DNA of 64,000 bases from Prochloron sp965198675 (GCA_965198675.1 OZ240666.1:1116001-1180000), one strand, 5' to 3'. Shown: positions 34,154 to 43,830, counted from the first letter of the stretch. The notes: generated by a model from the letters alone, not told the origin. A program made the numbers and translations.

Positions 34154-34444
34154 ATGAACCGTCCTTCAGATGGTAGATTGGTCTGGAACCACTCTACCCA
34201 TATCCCCGGTTTGATTCCAGTACTGGAAAAACTGATTACTCGTCCGGGAATCAGTACAGTTACTCCCGGCGTAATTAGCCGCGCTAGAGGACGTTGCCCT
34301 CACCTAAAATTCAAGGTATCAGTACCTATAAGAGGGGGCTATAAAGTAATAGCCAGACAAGGAAAAACTGTTCAAGAGGTCTTTATTGTAACTAACTTGA
34401 GCTTGACAGAACTGAAAGGGGCGATCCAGCTCTGTATTAAGTGA
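34154..34444 (+). CDS. DUF2103 family protein
   Basis: 96 residues, basic (RLVWNHSTHIPGLIPVLEKL, RARGRCPHLKFKVSVPI). Contains His and Cys that the family description links to metal binding. Immediately downstream of clpS (TAA-ATG), so co-transcribed. Its 3' end overlaps that of murF by eight bases on the opposite strand. Confidence 0.8.
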   Translation: MNRPSDGRLVWNHSTHIPGLIPVLEKLITRPGISTVTPGVISRARGRCPHLKFKVSVPIRGGYKVIARQGKTVQEVFIVTNLSLTELKGAIQLCIK

Positions 34445-35945
34445 AATGAGCCAGCAATTGCTGCAAAACTTGATTGAGCAACACAGAATGAGAAGCTTTG
34501 AATAAGAGGCGATCACCCGGTTGGACTAATGCTGTTAATCGCGAGCTTAAGTCCTTTTTCTGATTAAAGCACTCGATAATTGAACCGGTAGCTCCCTCAG
34601 CAATAGCTTTTGCCTCTTCATCCTCAATTAAAATTAGCAGGCGATCTAAATTTATGTCTCGGGCAGTTTCTCCCACTTGCCGATGCAATTGGCGAGAATG
34701 GTCTCCCAGTTCCTTCATAGTACCTAATATAGCTATGTGACGCTTTCCTGGAGTAGACGCCAACAAATGCAGGGCAGCAACCATGGACTCGTAACCCGCA
34801 TTGTAGGTTTCATCCAGAATAATCACATCTTCCGCTAATAAATAACGCCGCGCTCTTCCTTCGGGAAGGTTAACCGCCAATTTCTGAGTTAAAGGAGCTA
34901 GATCTACTCCTATTATTTTAGCCACTGCTATTGCAGCTAGATAATTGAGAGCATTGTGACGACCAGGTAAAGGCAAAGGTAAATCTCTTCCTTCCACTCT
35001 CAGGGTGGTAGAGTCAATTAATTCCCCTGATATATAGCAACCGCCTGGGGGATTGAGACACGAAAGTGAGTTTGACTTTATGTTGCGATCATTATCTTCT
35101 AACCTGCTCTCTGACTGCAATTTTCCAAGCATATTACCTGTTCCCTCATAACTGGTAACTGGTAACTGCTCACTGCCCACTGATATATCTCCTGTTTCTA
35201 AGCCATAAGTGACAGTTTCTCCTTGCCAAAATTCAGCAGCAGTTTGCAGTAAGAGGTGATCGGACCCATTCAGAACTGCAACCCCGACCGGGGGCATGTT
35301 AGCCAGTAACTCGCACTTAGCAGCGGCGATCGCCTCCCTAGAACCCAACCTACCAATATGAGCAGTACCCACATTGGTAATGACGCCAATGGTGGGACGA
35401 GCTATTTCGGTTAAAAGAGCAATTTCCCCAGGAGCCCGCATAGCCATTTCGATCACCCCATAGTCATGGTCTGGGGTGAGGTCTAACAGGGTTTTCGGGA
35501 CACCGATCTCGTTATTGTAATTAGCTACTGTTTTCAGTACTTGCCCTTGGGTACCTAAAACAGCAGCAATTAATTCTTTGGTTGTGGTTTTCCCCACTGA
35601 ACCAGTGACTGCAATAACTGGAATTTGGAAGCGGTCACGCCACCAGCGAGCGATTTGCTGATAAGCATACAAAGTATCTCCTACCACTAATTGGGGTACT
35701 GAAAGGGAATCATGGGCTTTCTCAACAATCAGAGCCATGGCCCCCATAGCCACTGCCTGGTTCAAAAAGTTATGTCCATCAAAATTTTCTCCTCTCAGGG
35801 CAACAAATACCTCCCCGGGAGCCATTGTGCGGCTATCTGTGGAAATTCCTGGGACTAAAGCTGTTTCCAGATTAGTCTCCGAGGGATTTACAAGAGTTGT
35901 ACTGACAATTTGACTCAGCTTACTTAACGCAACATCGCTTAACAT
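34437..35945 (-). CDS. murF: UDP-MurNAc-tripeptide-D-Ala-D-Ala ligase MurF, with a repeat-derived insertion
   Basis: Adds D-Ala-D-Ala to UDP-MurNAc-tripeptide in peptidoglycan synthesis. 502 residues, about 50 more than usual. ATP site GSVGKTTTKEL at 115-125, then NYNNEIGVPKTLL and GTAHIGRLGSREAIA; C-terminal domain LDETYNAGYESM. The excess lies at about residues 254-304, where relatives go straight from GLETGD to GELIDSTTLRVEG. At DNA level that insert contains AACTGGTAACTGGTAACTG (35153-35171), i.e. the CAGTTAC heptamer repeat, plus a Cys-containing segment. The frame is kept. Confidence 0.94.
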   Translation of the reverse strand: MLSDVALSKLSQIVSTTLVNPSETNLETALVPGISTDSRTMAPGEVFVALRGENFDGHNFLNQAVAMGAMALIVEKAHDSLSVPQLVVGDTLYAYQQIARWWRDRFQIPVIAVTGSVGKTTTKELIAAVLGTQGQVLKTVANYNNEIGVPKTLLDLTPDHDYGVIEMAMRAPGEIALLTEIARPTIGVITNVGTAHIGRLGSREAIAAAKCELLANMPPVGVAVLNGSDHLLLQTAAEFWQGETVTYGLETGDISVGSEQLPVTSYEGTGNMLGKLQSESRLEDNDRNIKSNSLSCLNPPGGCYISGELIDSTTLRVEGRDLPLPLPGRHNALNYLAAIAVAKIIGVDLAPLTQKLAVNLPEGRARRYLLAEDVIILDETYNAGYESMVAALHLLASTPGKRHIAILGTMKELGDHSRQLHRQVGETARDINLDRLLILIEDEEAKAIAEGATGSIIECFNQKKDLSSRLTALVQPGDRLLFKASHSVLLNQVLQQLLAHFT

Positions 35946-35970
35946 TTAACTGGATGGATTCGATTATTAA

Positions 35971-37236
35971 TTACAAAACTTGTAACTGCTTCCGGGAAGA
36001 AACAGACTCTTTATGAACCAACATCAATGCTTTCACCTCAGCAGCATCGGCTGCTGCGGCATTCTGCAATTGTTCTCGCAGGTCTGGCATCACCGCTAAA
36101 GCTCTTGTCCAGTCAGGAATCTGTGCTCCTGTTGGGTCTGATAAAAATTGCGCCCCAGCATCTAAAATCAGCCCCTCAAACACTTCAGTGGTAACTTCTT
36201 CTTTGTGGCGATCGTAGTGGAAATTATTGAACCGAGCATCCACAAAATACTGACGGATCAAGTCTTGAGCTTCGCGGCGAAATTTCACTCGCAGGGCTTG
36301 GATATGGGACCGGGTTATCACTACTTGCTCTGTTTCCGTTAAAGTTCGCAAGACGGAGCGGAGAATGTCTCGACACATTTTTTGCAGCCCTTCATTACTA
36401 GAGTTACCGAGAGATTGGTGTTTGTGCTCGAAGACTCCTAGGTCAATTTGGGCAATTCGTTTGTGGGCAAGGTTACGATACACTTCTGCAAGCATTCCCA
36501 TTTCTAGTCCCCAGTTACCGGGAATGCGGGTATTGAGGGCTAAATCGCTGGTGAGAGCAAATTCTCCAGAGAGGGGATAACGATAGGAACTAAGGTAGCG
36601 CAGATAGTCCCGATTGCCAAACAGTTCGGTCAATGCTCTCAGTAGGGGGGTGACAAATAACCGTACTACTCGTCCATGAAAACTGGGAGGATAACTTCCC
36701 AGACGGGCATAGTAGGCTTTATTAAAAGCGATGCCAAATTCTTTTTCTAGTAGGGGGAAGAGAAGCTTGAGGGGATAGGAACGGTCGTAGGTTGTAATAT
36801 CTGCATCGTGGACGGCGATCGCTTCTGCGGTGATGGTGGCTACCCCTAATCCTAACCAAACTGCCCTCCCTTTACCTTTGAAACTGAGCAGGTCTAAACC
36901 TTTATCTTTTAAATCTTGCAGCAGTCGGGTGACGCGATCGCCATTTTCCCAAATTATGAGGGTGGGTTGGGGCAACACCTGGAAGAATTCTACAGCAGAC
37001 GCATATTTTTCGGTGGTTTCCGCATAAAGACAGATGATAACTTGCTTGATGAAAGGGCAATGCTGGAGATGTTCGCGAATTCGAGTTAGTGCAGGTCGCT
37101 CTAATTCCTCGTATAGGGCTGGAATGATAACAGCAGTGGATTCGTTTTCAGCAAGCTGGGTTAATCTCGCTTCCAGAATTTCCAAGTCGCAACCAAAATC
37201 ATGAATTGTTGTAATTAACTCTTGCTTATAGTCCAT
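35971..37236 (-). CDS. GT-A glycosyltransferase, glucosyl/mannosyl-3-phosphoglycerate synthase-like
   Basis: 421 residues from ATG 37236; a longer frame to 37257 has no support. Family-like features: STAVIIPALYEELERPAL at the nucleotide end, the DxD-type metal site in AVHDADITTYDRSY, and NKAYYARLGSYPPSFHGRV. This pattern is that of enzymes joining a nucleotide-activated hexose to 3-phosphoglycerate for compatible-solute synthesis, but sugar and acceptor are not certain. Lies 25 bases downstream of ribD and upstream of murF, same strand. Confidence 0.6.
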   Translation of the reverse strand: MDYKQELITTIHDFGCDLEILEARLTQLAENESTAVIIPALYEELERPALTRIREHLQHCPFIKQVIICLYAETTEKYASAVEFFQVLPQPTLIIWENGDRVTRLLQDLKDKGLDLLSFKGKGRAVWLGLGVATITAEAIAVHDADITTYDRSYPLKLLFPLLEKEFGIAFNKAYYARLGSYPPSFHGRVVRLFVTPLLRALTELFGNRDYLRYLSSYRYPLSGEFALTSDLALNTRIPGNWGLEMGMLAEVYRNLAHKRIAQIDLGVFEHKHQSLGNSSNEGLQKMCRDILRSVLRTLTETEQVVITRSHIQALRVKFRREAQDLIRQYFVDARFNNFHYDRHKEEVTTEVFEGLILDAGAQFLSDPTGAQIPDWTRALAVMPDLREQLQNAAAADAAEVKALMLVHKESVSSRKQLQVL

Positions 37237-37267
37237 ATAACTCCTACATTTACACAACGCCTAAAAA

Positions 37268-38428
37268 TTATCCCATGAAAGGTATATAACCTTCAATCCA
37301 AAAGTCAGATCCGATAGATTGCCACTTAACCCGTTCCAGGGATAAAGCTTCTGTCATAGTGGTTAAACCCATATCTCCCACTGGGGAAGGAGCGGTTTGA
37401 CCTCCAATTATTTTCGGAGCAATGAAAGCAATTATTTTTTGCACTGCCCGGTTTGCCATGGCTTCCCCTGCTAAAATTCCACCGCATTCCCATAATACAC
37501 GGATTTGTCCCCGTTGGTATAAATACTCCATGGCACAGGTTGGTGTTAAAGAAGTGAATTCTATTACCTCTACTCCCTTATTAGCTAAATACTGCTGTTT
37601 CTCTGGATTTACCCCTTTCTCGGTTAAGACTACAGTGGGTGCCTTATCTGTTTCCCAAAGATGGCAAGCTGAGGGTAAATCTAAACTGCGACTCATCACC
37701 ACTCGCAAGGGATTGTGGGTTGCTGCTTCATGAGTAGTAAGATGGGGATTATCCTGCCGCACCGTATTCCCACCAACGATAACAGCATCGCAAGCTGCCC
37801 GCAATTGATGAACTTGCTGACGTGCTGCTATACTGGTAATCCATTTACTATGTCCCGTAGTGGTGGCAATTTTTCCATCCAAAGTCATGGCATATTTCAA
37901 AATGCCAAAAGAGCGTCCATATTTAATCCCATGACTAAAAGCTTCGTTCAGTTCCTTACAAGCTTCTTCTTCTACTCCTATTAACACTTCAATCCCTGCT
38001 GCCTTCAGTCTTTCTATGCCTTTTCCAGAAACCCGAGGGTCTGGGTCTATCATCCCTACTACCACTTGAGCCACACCAGCGGCGATAATTGCTTCTGTAC
38101 AGGGTGGCCTCCTTCCGTGGTGGTTGCAGGGTTCCAGATTGACGTATAGCTTGGCTCCTCGAGCTAGTTCCATCGCCTCTCGGAGGGCAAAAACTTCTCC
38201 ATGGGGTTGACCTGCTTTGGGGTGAAAACCTTGCCCTACAATTTTGCCGTCTTTTACTATTATAGCACCTACTAAGGGATTGGGTGAGGTTCGCCCCAAA
38301 GCGCGGCGGGCAAGTTGAATGCACTTTTGCATCATCTCCCGGTCAAAGGGAGTGGGACGCCAAGGGCGGGACGCCAAAGGCGGTTGCTTCGCAAAGCTTC
38401 GCAATTGTGATTTTAGAATTTTTGTCAC
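37268..38428 (-). CDS. ribD: Bifunctional riboflavin biosynthesis protein RibD, repeat-derived N-terminus
   Basis: Deaminase plus reductase of riboflavin synthesis. 386 residues. Deaminase domain: zinc ligands in HGEVFAL and PCNHHGRRPPC; reductase domain with LKYAMTLDGKIATTTGHSKW and VGGNTVRQDNPHLT. The real family start is near DREMMQKCIQLARRALG (about residue 29). The 28 residues before it are largely translated from a repeat (38345-38403, GGGACGCCAAAGGCGGTTGC), so the N-terminus was rebuilt from repeat DNA. A later ATG at 38335 is also possible. Confidence 0.93.
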   Translation of the reverse strand: MTKILKSQLRSFAKQPPLASRPWRPTPFDREMMQKCIQLARRALGRTSPNPLVGAIIVKDGKIVGQGFHPKAGQPHGEVFALREAMELARGAKLYVNLEPCNHHGRRPPCTEAIIAAGVAQVVVGMIDPDPRVSGKGIERLKAAGIEVLIGVEEEACKELNEAFSHGIKYGRSFGILKYAMTLDGKIATTTGHSKWITSIAARQQVHQLRAACDAVIVGGNTVRQDNPHLTTHEAATHNPLRVVMSRSLDLPSACHLWETDKAPTVVLTEKGVNPEKQQYLANKGVEVIEFTSLTPTCAMEYLYQRGQIRVLWECGGILAGEAMANRAVQKIIAFIAPKIIGGQTAPSPVGDMGLTTMTEALSLERVKWQSIGSDFWIEGYIPFMG

Positions 38429-38438
38429 AGGCAGGATA

Positions 38439-38447
38439 TGTTATAAT
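38439..38447 (+). promoter_or_regulatory. Extended -10 promoter of ssb
   Basis: TGTTATAAT at 38439-38447, 58 bases before the ssb start, in the divergent gap between ribD and ssb. Confidence 0.5.
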
Positions 38448-38505
38448 GAGGGTTAGTTAAATTAAACATAGTACATAAGTACTATTATAATCATTAGGAG
38501 AATCT

Positions 38506-38877
38506 ATGAATCTAAATGTTGTTCATCTCGTCGGTCGTGCTGGCATAGATCCAGAGATTAGATTTTTTGATTCCGGGGCGAAGCGGTGTAGACTGACTCT
38601 AGCAGTGGACCGTCGCAGTAAAAACAACGACCAACCGGACTGGTTTGAGTTAGAAATCTGGGACAGGACGGCAGAAATTGCTTACGATTACGTCCGTAAG
38701 GGCCGTTTAATCGGCATTCAAGGTTCTTTGAAGCTGGATAGGTGGAGCGATCGCAATACAGGCACTCCCCGCTCTAAACCAGTAATTCGGGTGGAGCGGT
38801 TGGAGTTACTTGGCTCAAAGCGAGATAATGACCCCAATATGGTTAGCAGCTACGGACAACCAGCAAATGAATTCTAA
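38506..38877 (+). CDS. ssb: Single-stranded DNA-binding protein
   Basis: 123 residues with an OB fold: MNLNVVHLVGRAGIDPEIRF, then NDQPDWFELEIWDRTAEIAY and VRKGRLIGIQGSLKLDRW. AGGAG precedes the ATG. The C-terminus ends PANEF and lacks the acidic DDDxPF tail of E. coli SSB, as in several cyanobacterial paralogues. Before the IscB insertion it was followed closely by the GT4 gene now at 40691. Confidence 0.9.
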   Translation: MNLNVVHLVGRAGIDPEIRFFDSGAKRCRLTLAVDRRSKNNDQPDWFELEIWDRTAEIAYDYVRKGRLIGIQGSLKLDRWSDRNTGTPRSKPVIRVERLELLGSKRDNDPNMVSSYGQPANEF

Positions 38878-38910
38878 TTGCCGATTGCTTACTCTCTCAA
38901 GATAGCAGGT

Positions 38911-39217
38911 CAGCACCCCGCGAAGTCAGCTCTGTTGCTGGAGAGCCTCAAAGCGATAGCTAGTTGACCAGTCGTAGGATGCGTTACGCCATAGCTGTCA
39001 GCTTTAAACACTTCTCCAGACGTGTGCTAACGCATCCTACTTAGCTTCGGGGGCTACGTTTTTGGAGTCACGACACCCACGAATGCGTCGCTAGTTCATG
39101 GCCCTGTCGCTTGCGATTAAACAGTTTTACGAGGGGTAAGACAGTGTCGCAAGCCGAACAAGCTCTTAAAACATTGAGTGAGGCGAACTTAACCCTAGAA
39201 ATAGGAGTATTTCGATT
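38911..39217 (+). ncRNA. Omega-RNA of IscB element copy 2 (carries a 67-bp hairpin insert)
   Basis: Same blocks in the same order as copy 1 (GCTACGTTTTTGGAG, GTCACGACACCCACG, TTTTACGAGGGGTAAG near 39126, AAAACATTGAGTGAGG) up to the iscB ATG. The hairpin repeat at 38974-39040 lengthens it to about 307 bases. Confidence 0.72.
38974..39040. repeat. 67-bp hairpin repeat inside omega-RNA copy 2
   Basis: Identical in length, and by eye in sequence, to 28868-28934 read on the other strand. Inverted ends GTAGGATGCGTTA / TAACGCATCCTAC. Confidence 0.9.
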
Positions 39218-40617
39218 ATGCGTGTATTTGTTTTGGACAAAAACAGAAAACCGTTAGATCCGTGCCACCCAGCAAAGGCAAGAATATTGCTCAAAGAGGG
39301 AAGAGCAAGGGTGTTAAGAAGGTATCCATTTACCATCGTCGTGCAAGATTTGGAGATAGAAAACTGTGTAACTCACGACCATCAATTAAAGATAGATCCA
39401 GGTGCAAAAATAACAGGTTTAGCGATTGTCCAAAACCATCGGGTTGTTTGGGGAGCTGAACTGACTCATAGAGGGTTTAAAATTAGAGACGCTTTGACGT
39501 CCAGAAGGCAGCTTAGACGCTCTCGTCGCAATCGTAAAACTCGGTATCGCCAGCCCAGATTTCTTAACAGAACAAGGCCAGAAGGTTGGTTACCCCCAAG
39601 CCTCATGTCACGAGTCCATAACATATTGACCTGGGTAAAAAAACTGATTCGTATCGTACCTATAGCTGGTATTTCTCAGGAATTGGTTCGGTTTGATACC
39701 CAGAAAATGCAAAACCCTGAAATTTCGGGTACTGAGTATCAGCAAGGTACTTTGGTCGGCTACGAATTGCGAGAGTATCTTTTAGAAAAATGGAATCGAA
39801 CTTGTGCTTATTGTGGAGCGAAAGACACCCGATTAGAGATAGAGCATATTAACCCGAAATCTCAGGGAGGCTCTGATAGGGTATCGAATTTGACTATTGC
39901 TTGCCATTGCTGCAATCAAGCCAAGGGAAACCAAGAGATAGAGAAGTTTCTATCCAAAAAACCTAACCTTCTCAAACAAATTTTGTCCCAAGCAAAGAAA
40001 CCCTTAGCTGATACAGCGGCAGTCAATGCCACCCGGTGGAGATTATTCAACGAATTAAAGTTGACTGGACTTCGAGTTGAGGTAGGTTCATCCACCCCCC
40101 AACCCCCCTCCCGGGAGGGGGGCGAAGGGGGGTGGGTACAATCGCTGTCGTCAAAATTTACCTAAAACCCATTGGCTAGATGCTGCTAACGTTGGCTCTG
40201 TAGAGACTTTGTATGTTGAGGACTACCATTGCGAAGCAAAGCGCAAGCTTTGCGTAAGCTTTGCGAAGCAACCGCCCTTGGCGTCCCGCGTAAGCGTCCC
40301 GCCCTTGGCGTCCCGCCAAAGGCGTCCCTTTGTCAATTACGGCTAAAGGGCATGGAACGAGGCAGATTTGTAGAACAGATAAGTTTGGATTCCCGAAACG
40401 ACACTGTTCAAGAAGAAAAATCCACAAGGGTTTTCAGACGGGCGATATTGTCAAAGCTATTGTCACCAAAGGGAAAAAGGTCGGTACCTATGTTGGTAGA
40501 GTTGCTACCAGAGCAACTGGTTCTTTTAATATTTCAACTGCTAATGGATTAGTCCAAGGTATTAGCTAGAAGTATTGCAAATTTGTTCACAGAAAAGATG
40601 GCTATAGTTATCAATTT
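39218..40617 (+). pseudogene. iscB: iscB, copy 2, broken by two repeats and a stop
   Basis: Starts MRVFVLDKNRKPLDPCHPAK. PLMP, RuvC-I (KIDPGAKITGLAIVQNHR), bridge helix (RRQLRRSRRNRKTRYRQ), HNH (CAYCGAKDTRLEIEHINPKS, ACHCCNQAKGN) are in frame to about 40085. There a palindromic G/C repeat (40090-40140, CCCCCCAACCCCCCTCCC) shifts the frame; the RuvC-III remnant LPKTHWLDAANVGS follows in another. A second repeat (40226-40330) interrupts next, then KFGFPKRH, KGFQTGDIVKAIVTKGKKVG and a TAG at 40567. The 315-codon first frame keeps HNH but has lost RuvC-III. Confidence 0.9.
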
Positions 40618-40690
40618 CACGGCACTATGTGCATAAGCATTTTCCTCCCCGGTCTAAAGACACGGGGTTTCCAACGACTAGGAGTTCCCC

Positions 40691-41824
40691 ATGAAATATG
40701 CTCTGGTTCATGAGTGGTTGACCCCGAAAGCTACTGGGGGTTCGGAACTGGTAGTTAAAGAAATACTCCAATGTATTGATGCTGATATCTATGCTCTGAT
40801 TGACTTTGAATCGGTCAATCCCGATAGTTATCTCTTTGGGCGAACCATTGGCACTACCTTCTTACAGTATTTTCCCGCAGCCCGCAATGGGGTGCAAAAA
40901 TATTTGCCCTTGCTGCCCTTAGCTATTGAACAACTAGACTTGCGACCTTATGATATCATTCTCTCCTCTTCCCACGCCGTGGCTAAGGGAGTACTCACCA
41001 GCCCTCAACAATTCCACATCTGCTATTGTCATACTCCCATGCGCTATGCTTGGGACTTGACTTTTGATTACCTCCATGGCAGCCCTTTAGGAAGAGGCAT
41101 TCCTGGGATGATAACCCGGTTGCTACTGCACCAGCTACGTCAATGGGACGTCATTTCCGCTAATCGAGTGGATTATTTCATCGCCAACTCCCAACATACC
41201 GCAGGGCGGATTTGGCGGTGTTATCGTCGTGAAGCTAAAGTGATTTATCCTCCAGTTAATCTCCAACGGTTTCCTTTCCAGGAGCAAAAAGAAGATTTTT
41301 ATCTCACCGTCTCCCGGCTGGTAAGTTATAAAAAGGTATCTTCCATCGTGGCGGCTTTTAATGAGCTAGAACTCCTGTTAGTGGTTATTGGTGCCGGACC
41401 TCAATTAGAACAAATGCGCCGACTAGCTCAACCGAACGTGCAAATCCTGTCAGAACAACCAGATTCTATCGTCGGGCAGTATATGTCTCGGGCGAAAGCA
41501 TTTGTCTATGCTGCTTGTGAAGATTTCGGCATTGCTCTGGTGGAAGCACAAGCTTGTGGCACACCAGTCATCGCCTACCGGAGAGGTGGTGCGGCGGAAA
41601 CAGTTATTGATATTCGTCAAGACCCCATTATGGGGACCGGTGTCTTATTTTCCTCCCAAGACCCAGCAGCTATAGTGGAAGCAGTACGAACTTTTGAAGC
41701 ATTAGAGGGGCAGTTTAGTCCAGAAAGCTGCCGCGCCCAAGCTGCTAAATTTGCCCACCATATCTTTCAAAAGTCTTATTTGGACTTCGTTGCCAGCTGT
41801 TGTCAAGCAAAGAACCTGGGTTAA
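40691..41824 (+). CDS. GT4-family glycosyltransferase (exopolysaccharide)
   Basis: 377 residues, cytosolic. N-terminal MKYALVHEWLTPKATGGSEL has the GG loop for nucleotide-sugar binding, the middle CYCHTPMRYAWDLTFDYLHG is shared with capsule glycosyltransferases, and the C-terminal AACEDFGIALVEAQACGTPV holds the GT4 Glu. First gene of a polysaccharide set with a priming transferase and GDP-fucose genes. Sugar unknown. Confidence 0.9.
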   Translation: MKYALVHEWLTPKATGGSELVVKEILQCIDADIYALIDFESVNPDSYLFGRTIGTTFLQYFPAARNGVQKYLPLLPLAIEQLDLRPYDIILSSSHAVAKGVLTSPQQFHICYCHTPMRYAWDLTFDYLHGSPLGRGIPGMITRLLLHQLRQWDVISANRVDYFIANSQHTAGRIWRCYRREAKVIYPPVNLQRFPFQEQKEDFYLTVSRLVSYKKVSSIVAAFNELELLLVVIGAGPQLEQMRRLAQPNVQILSEQPDSIVGQYMSRAKAFVYAACEDFGIALVEAQACGTPVIAYRRGGAAETVIDIRQDPIMGTGVLFSSQDPAAIVEAVRTFEALEGQFSPESCRAQAAKFAHHIFQKSYLDFVASCCQAKNLG

Positions 41825-41910
41825 ATCTGGATATTTCTCAACGGATTTGCTTCAATTGGTCTTTTCTGGCTTTAAGATTAGAGTTGTGTGGTGTGATGTG
41901 AAGGAGTAAG

Positions 41911-42636
41911 ATGACTGCCAATAGCCGACTTATAACCAATCAGCAAGGTATAGTGAAGCCTTGGAGACGTTCCCCAGTCCATGGGAGGAAAGGTAAAAGT
42001 TCATCTGTGAAGGGAAAAGAGGGAATTTCCGTCAAACGGACATTTGATATTCTGTTTTCCTTATTTATTTTGATTTTCTTTTTACCAGTCTATCTGGTGT
42101 TGGGTTGCTTAATTGCCATCACCTCCCCTGGACCAGTTTTTTACATTCAGCAACGAGTGGGGAAAAATTTTGAGCAATTTGGGTGCATCAAGTTTAGAAC
42201 TATGGTGAGTAATGCAGACGAAATGTTGCAATCCATGATGGATACCTACCCAGATATGCGTCAAGAGTTTGAGGAAAATTTTAAACTGAAAAAAGATCCG
42301 CGAGTGACCTGGATGGGAAAGTTTTTACGTTTCACTAGTTTGGATGAATTTCCCCAGTTTTGGAATGTTTTAAAGGGGGACATGAGTGTTGTCGGTCCTC
42401 GACCTTTAGTTCCAGAAGAGTTGTGTAAATACGGTCATCGTATCGATAAAGTGCTGACCATTCGACCGGGTATTACTGGTTTATGGCAAGTATCGGGACG
42501 GAATGACATCCCTTATCCCAAAAGGATCAGGATGGATGTTTATTACGTCAATAGTCACAACTGGTTGCTAGATTTGTGGTTGATTCTCAAAACAATATTT
42601 GTGATTCTGTTTCCCCAAAAAAACGGAGCTTACTAA
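41911..42636 (+). CDS. Priming undecaprenyl-phosphate sugar-phosphate transferase
   Basis: 241 residues of the bacterial sugar transferase family, which puts the first sugar-phosphate on undecaprenyl phosphate. One membrane helix (about 50-75, ILFSLFILIFFLPVYLVLG) after a basic N-terminus, then SPGPVFYIQQRVGKN, KFRTM, GDMSVVGPRPLVPEE, RPGITGLWQVSGRND. The short form, without the extra N-terminal helices of WcaJ. Confidence 0.95.
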   Translation: MTANSRLITNQQGIVKPWRRSPVHGRKGKSSSVKGKEGISVKRTFDILFSLFILIFFLPVYLVLGCLIAITSPGPVFYIQQRVGKNFEQFGCIKFRTMVSNADEMLQSMMDTYPDMRQEFEENFKLKKDPRVTWMGKFLRFTSLDEFPQFWNVLKGDMSVVGPRPLVPEELCKYGHRIDKVLTIRPGITGLWQVSGRNDIPYPKRIRMDVYYVNSHNWLLDLWLILKTIFVILFPQKNGAY

Positions 42637-42737
42637 TTTAATATGGGAGACTAAAGGTGGTAAGATGTAAATTAATCAAAAAAAATACCTTACTACCTGT
42701 CACCCTTCCTACCTATTCATTTCCTATTCTCAGAAAT

Positions 42738-43817
42738 ATGACACAACCTAAGATAGCTTTAATTACTGGTATTACTGGTCAAGACGGTTCCTATTTGAGC
42801 GAGTTTTTACTGGAAAAAGGCTATGTAGTTCATGGTATTATTCGTCGTACTTCCACGTTTAATACTGACCGGATTGACCACCTTTATCAAGACCCTCACC
42901 ATCCCGAAGCCCGTTTATTTCTTCACTATGGGGATTTAACGGACGGTACTACCCTGCGACGGATTTTGGAGGAAGTCCAACCAGTGGAAATTTACAATTT
43001 GGGTGCTCAATCCCACGTCCGGGTCAGTTTTGATGCCCCAGAATATACGGTGGATTCCGTCGGTATGGGTACCCTGCGGTTACTGGAAGCCATTCGCGAT
43101 TATCAAAAGCGGACCGGGATTGAAGTTCGCTTCTATCAAGCTGGTTCTTCTGAAATGTTTGGTAAGGTACTAGAAGTACCTCAAAAAATAACTACGCCTT
43201 TTTATCCTCGTAGTCCTTATGCTTGTGCAAAGGTTTATGCCCATTGGCAAACATTGAATCATAGAGAATCCTATGGTATGTTTACTTGTAATGGTATTCT
43301 GTTTAATCATGAATCTCCCCGGAGAGGAGAAACTTTTGTTACTAGGAAGATTACTCGGGCGATCGCTGCTATTGTGGCAGGAAAGCAGGATAAATTATTT
43401 CTGGGAAACTTGGATGCTAAAAGGGACTGGGGTTATGCACAAGATTATGTTAAGGCAATGTGGCTCATGCTCCAGCAAGAAGAGGCAGATGATTATTTGG
43501 TAGCGACGGGGGAAACTCACTCGGTGCGGGAATTTTTGGAGCTATCTTTTAGTTATGTCAATTTGAATTGGCAGGATTATGTTAAGTTTGACCAGCGTTA
43601 TTTGCGTCCTGCTGAGGTGGATTTATTGATTGGGGATCCCACCAAGGCAAAGGAAAAGCTGGGTTGGCAACCTTCCGTGACCTTTCCCGAGTTGGTGGAG
43701 TTAATGGTAGAAGCAGATTTGGCTGCTTTGGGGTTACCTTCTCCTAATGGGAAAACGAAGGGAAAGGTAGGTACAGATACTGCCTATATTCGTAATCTGA
43801 CTAAAATTGTGGATTGA
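42738..43817 (+). CDS. gmd: GDP-mannose 4,6-dehydratase
   Basis: Converts GDP-mannose to GDP-4-keto-6-deoxymannose. 359 residues from ATG 42738, where the Rossmann motif begins (ALITGITGQDGSYLSEFL); a frame start at 42657 adds 27 unrelated residues. GIIRRTSTFNTDRIDHLY, the catalytic YxxxK in PYACAKVYAHW, and NHESPRRGETFVTRKITRA are diagnostic. Product is used by the next gene. Confidence 0.97.
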   Translation: MTQPKIALITGITGQDGSYLSEFLLEKGYVVHGIIRRTSTFNTDRIDHLYQDPHHPEARLFLHYGDLTDGTTLRRILEEVQPVEIYNLGAQSHVRVSFDAPEYTVDSVGMGTLRLLEAIRDYQKRTGIEVRFYQAGSSEMFGKVLEVPQKITTPFYPRSPYACAKVYAHWQTLNHRESYGMFTCNGILFNHESPRRGETFVTRKITRAIAAIVAGKQDKLFLGNLDAKRDWGYAQDYVKAMWLMLQQEEADDYLVATGETHSVREFLELSFSYVNLNWQDYVKFDQRYLRPAEVDLLIGDPTKAKEKLGWQPSVTFPELVELMVEADLAALGLPSPNGKTKGKVGTDTAYIRNLTKIVD

Positions 43818-43830
43818 AGAGGTAAAAGAA

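Larger units (their letters stand above)
38911..40675 (+). mobile_element. IscB/omega-RNA element, copy 2
   Basis: Left end CAGCACCCCGCGAAG at 38911, omega-RNA with the 67-bp hairpin repeat, broken iscB, right end CCCCGGTCTAAAGACACGGG to TTTCCAAC at 40675. The right end differs from copies 1 and 4 but equals copy 3. Empty site: GCAGGT|GACTAGGAG, which places the GT4 gene's ribosome site directly after ssb. About 1.77 kb because of two repeats inserted into iscB. Confidence 0.82.
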
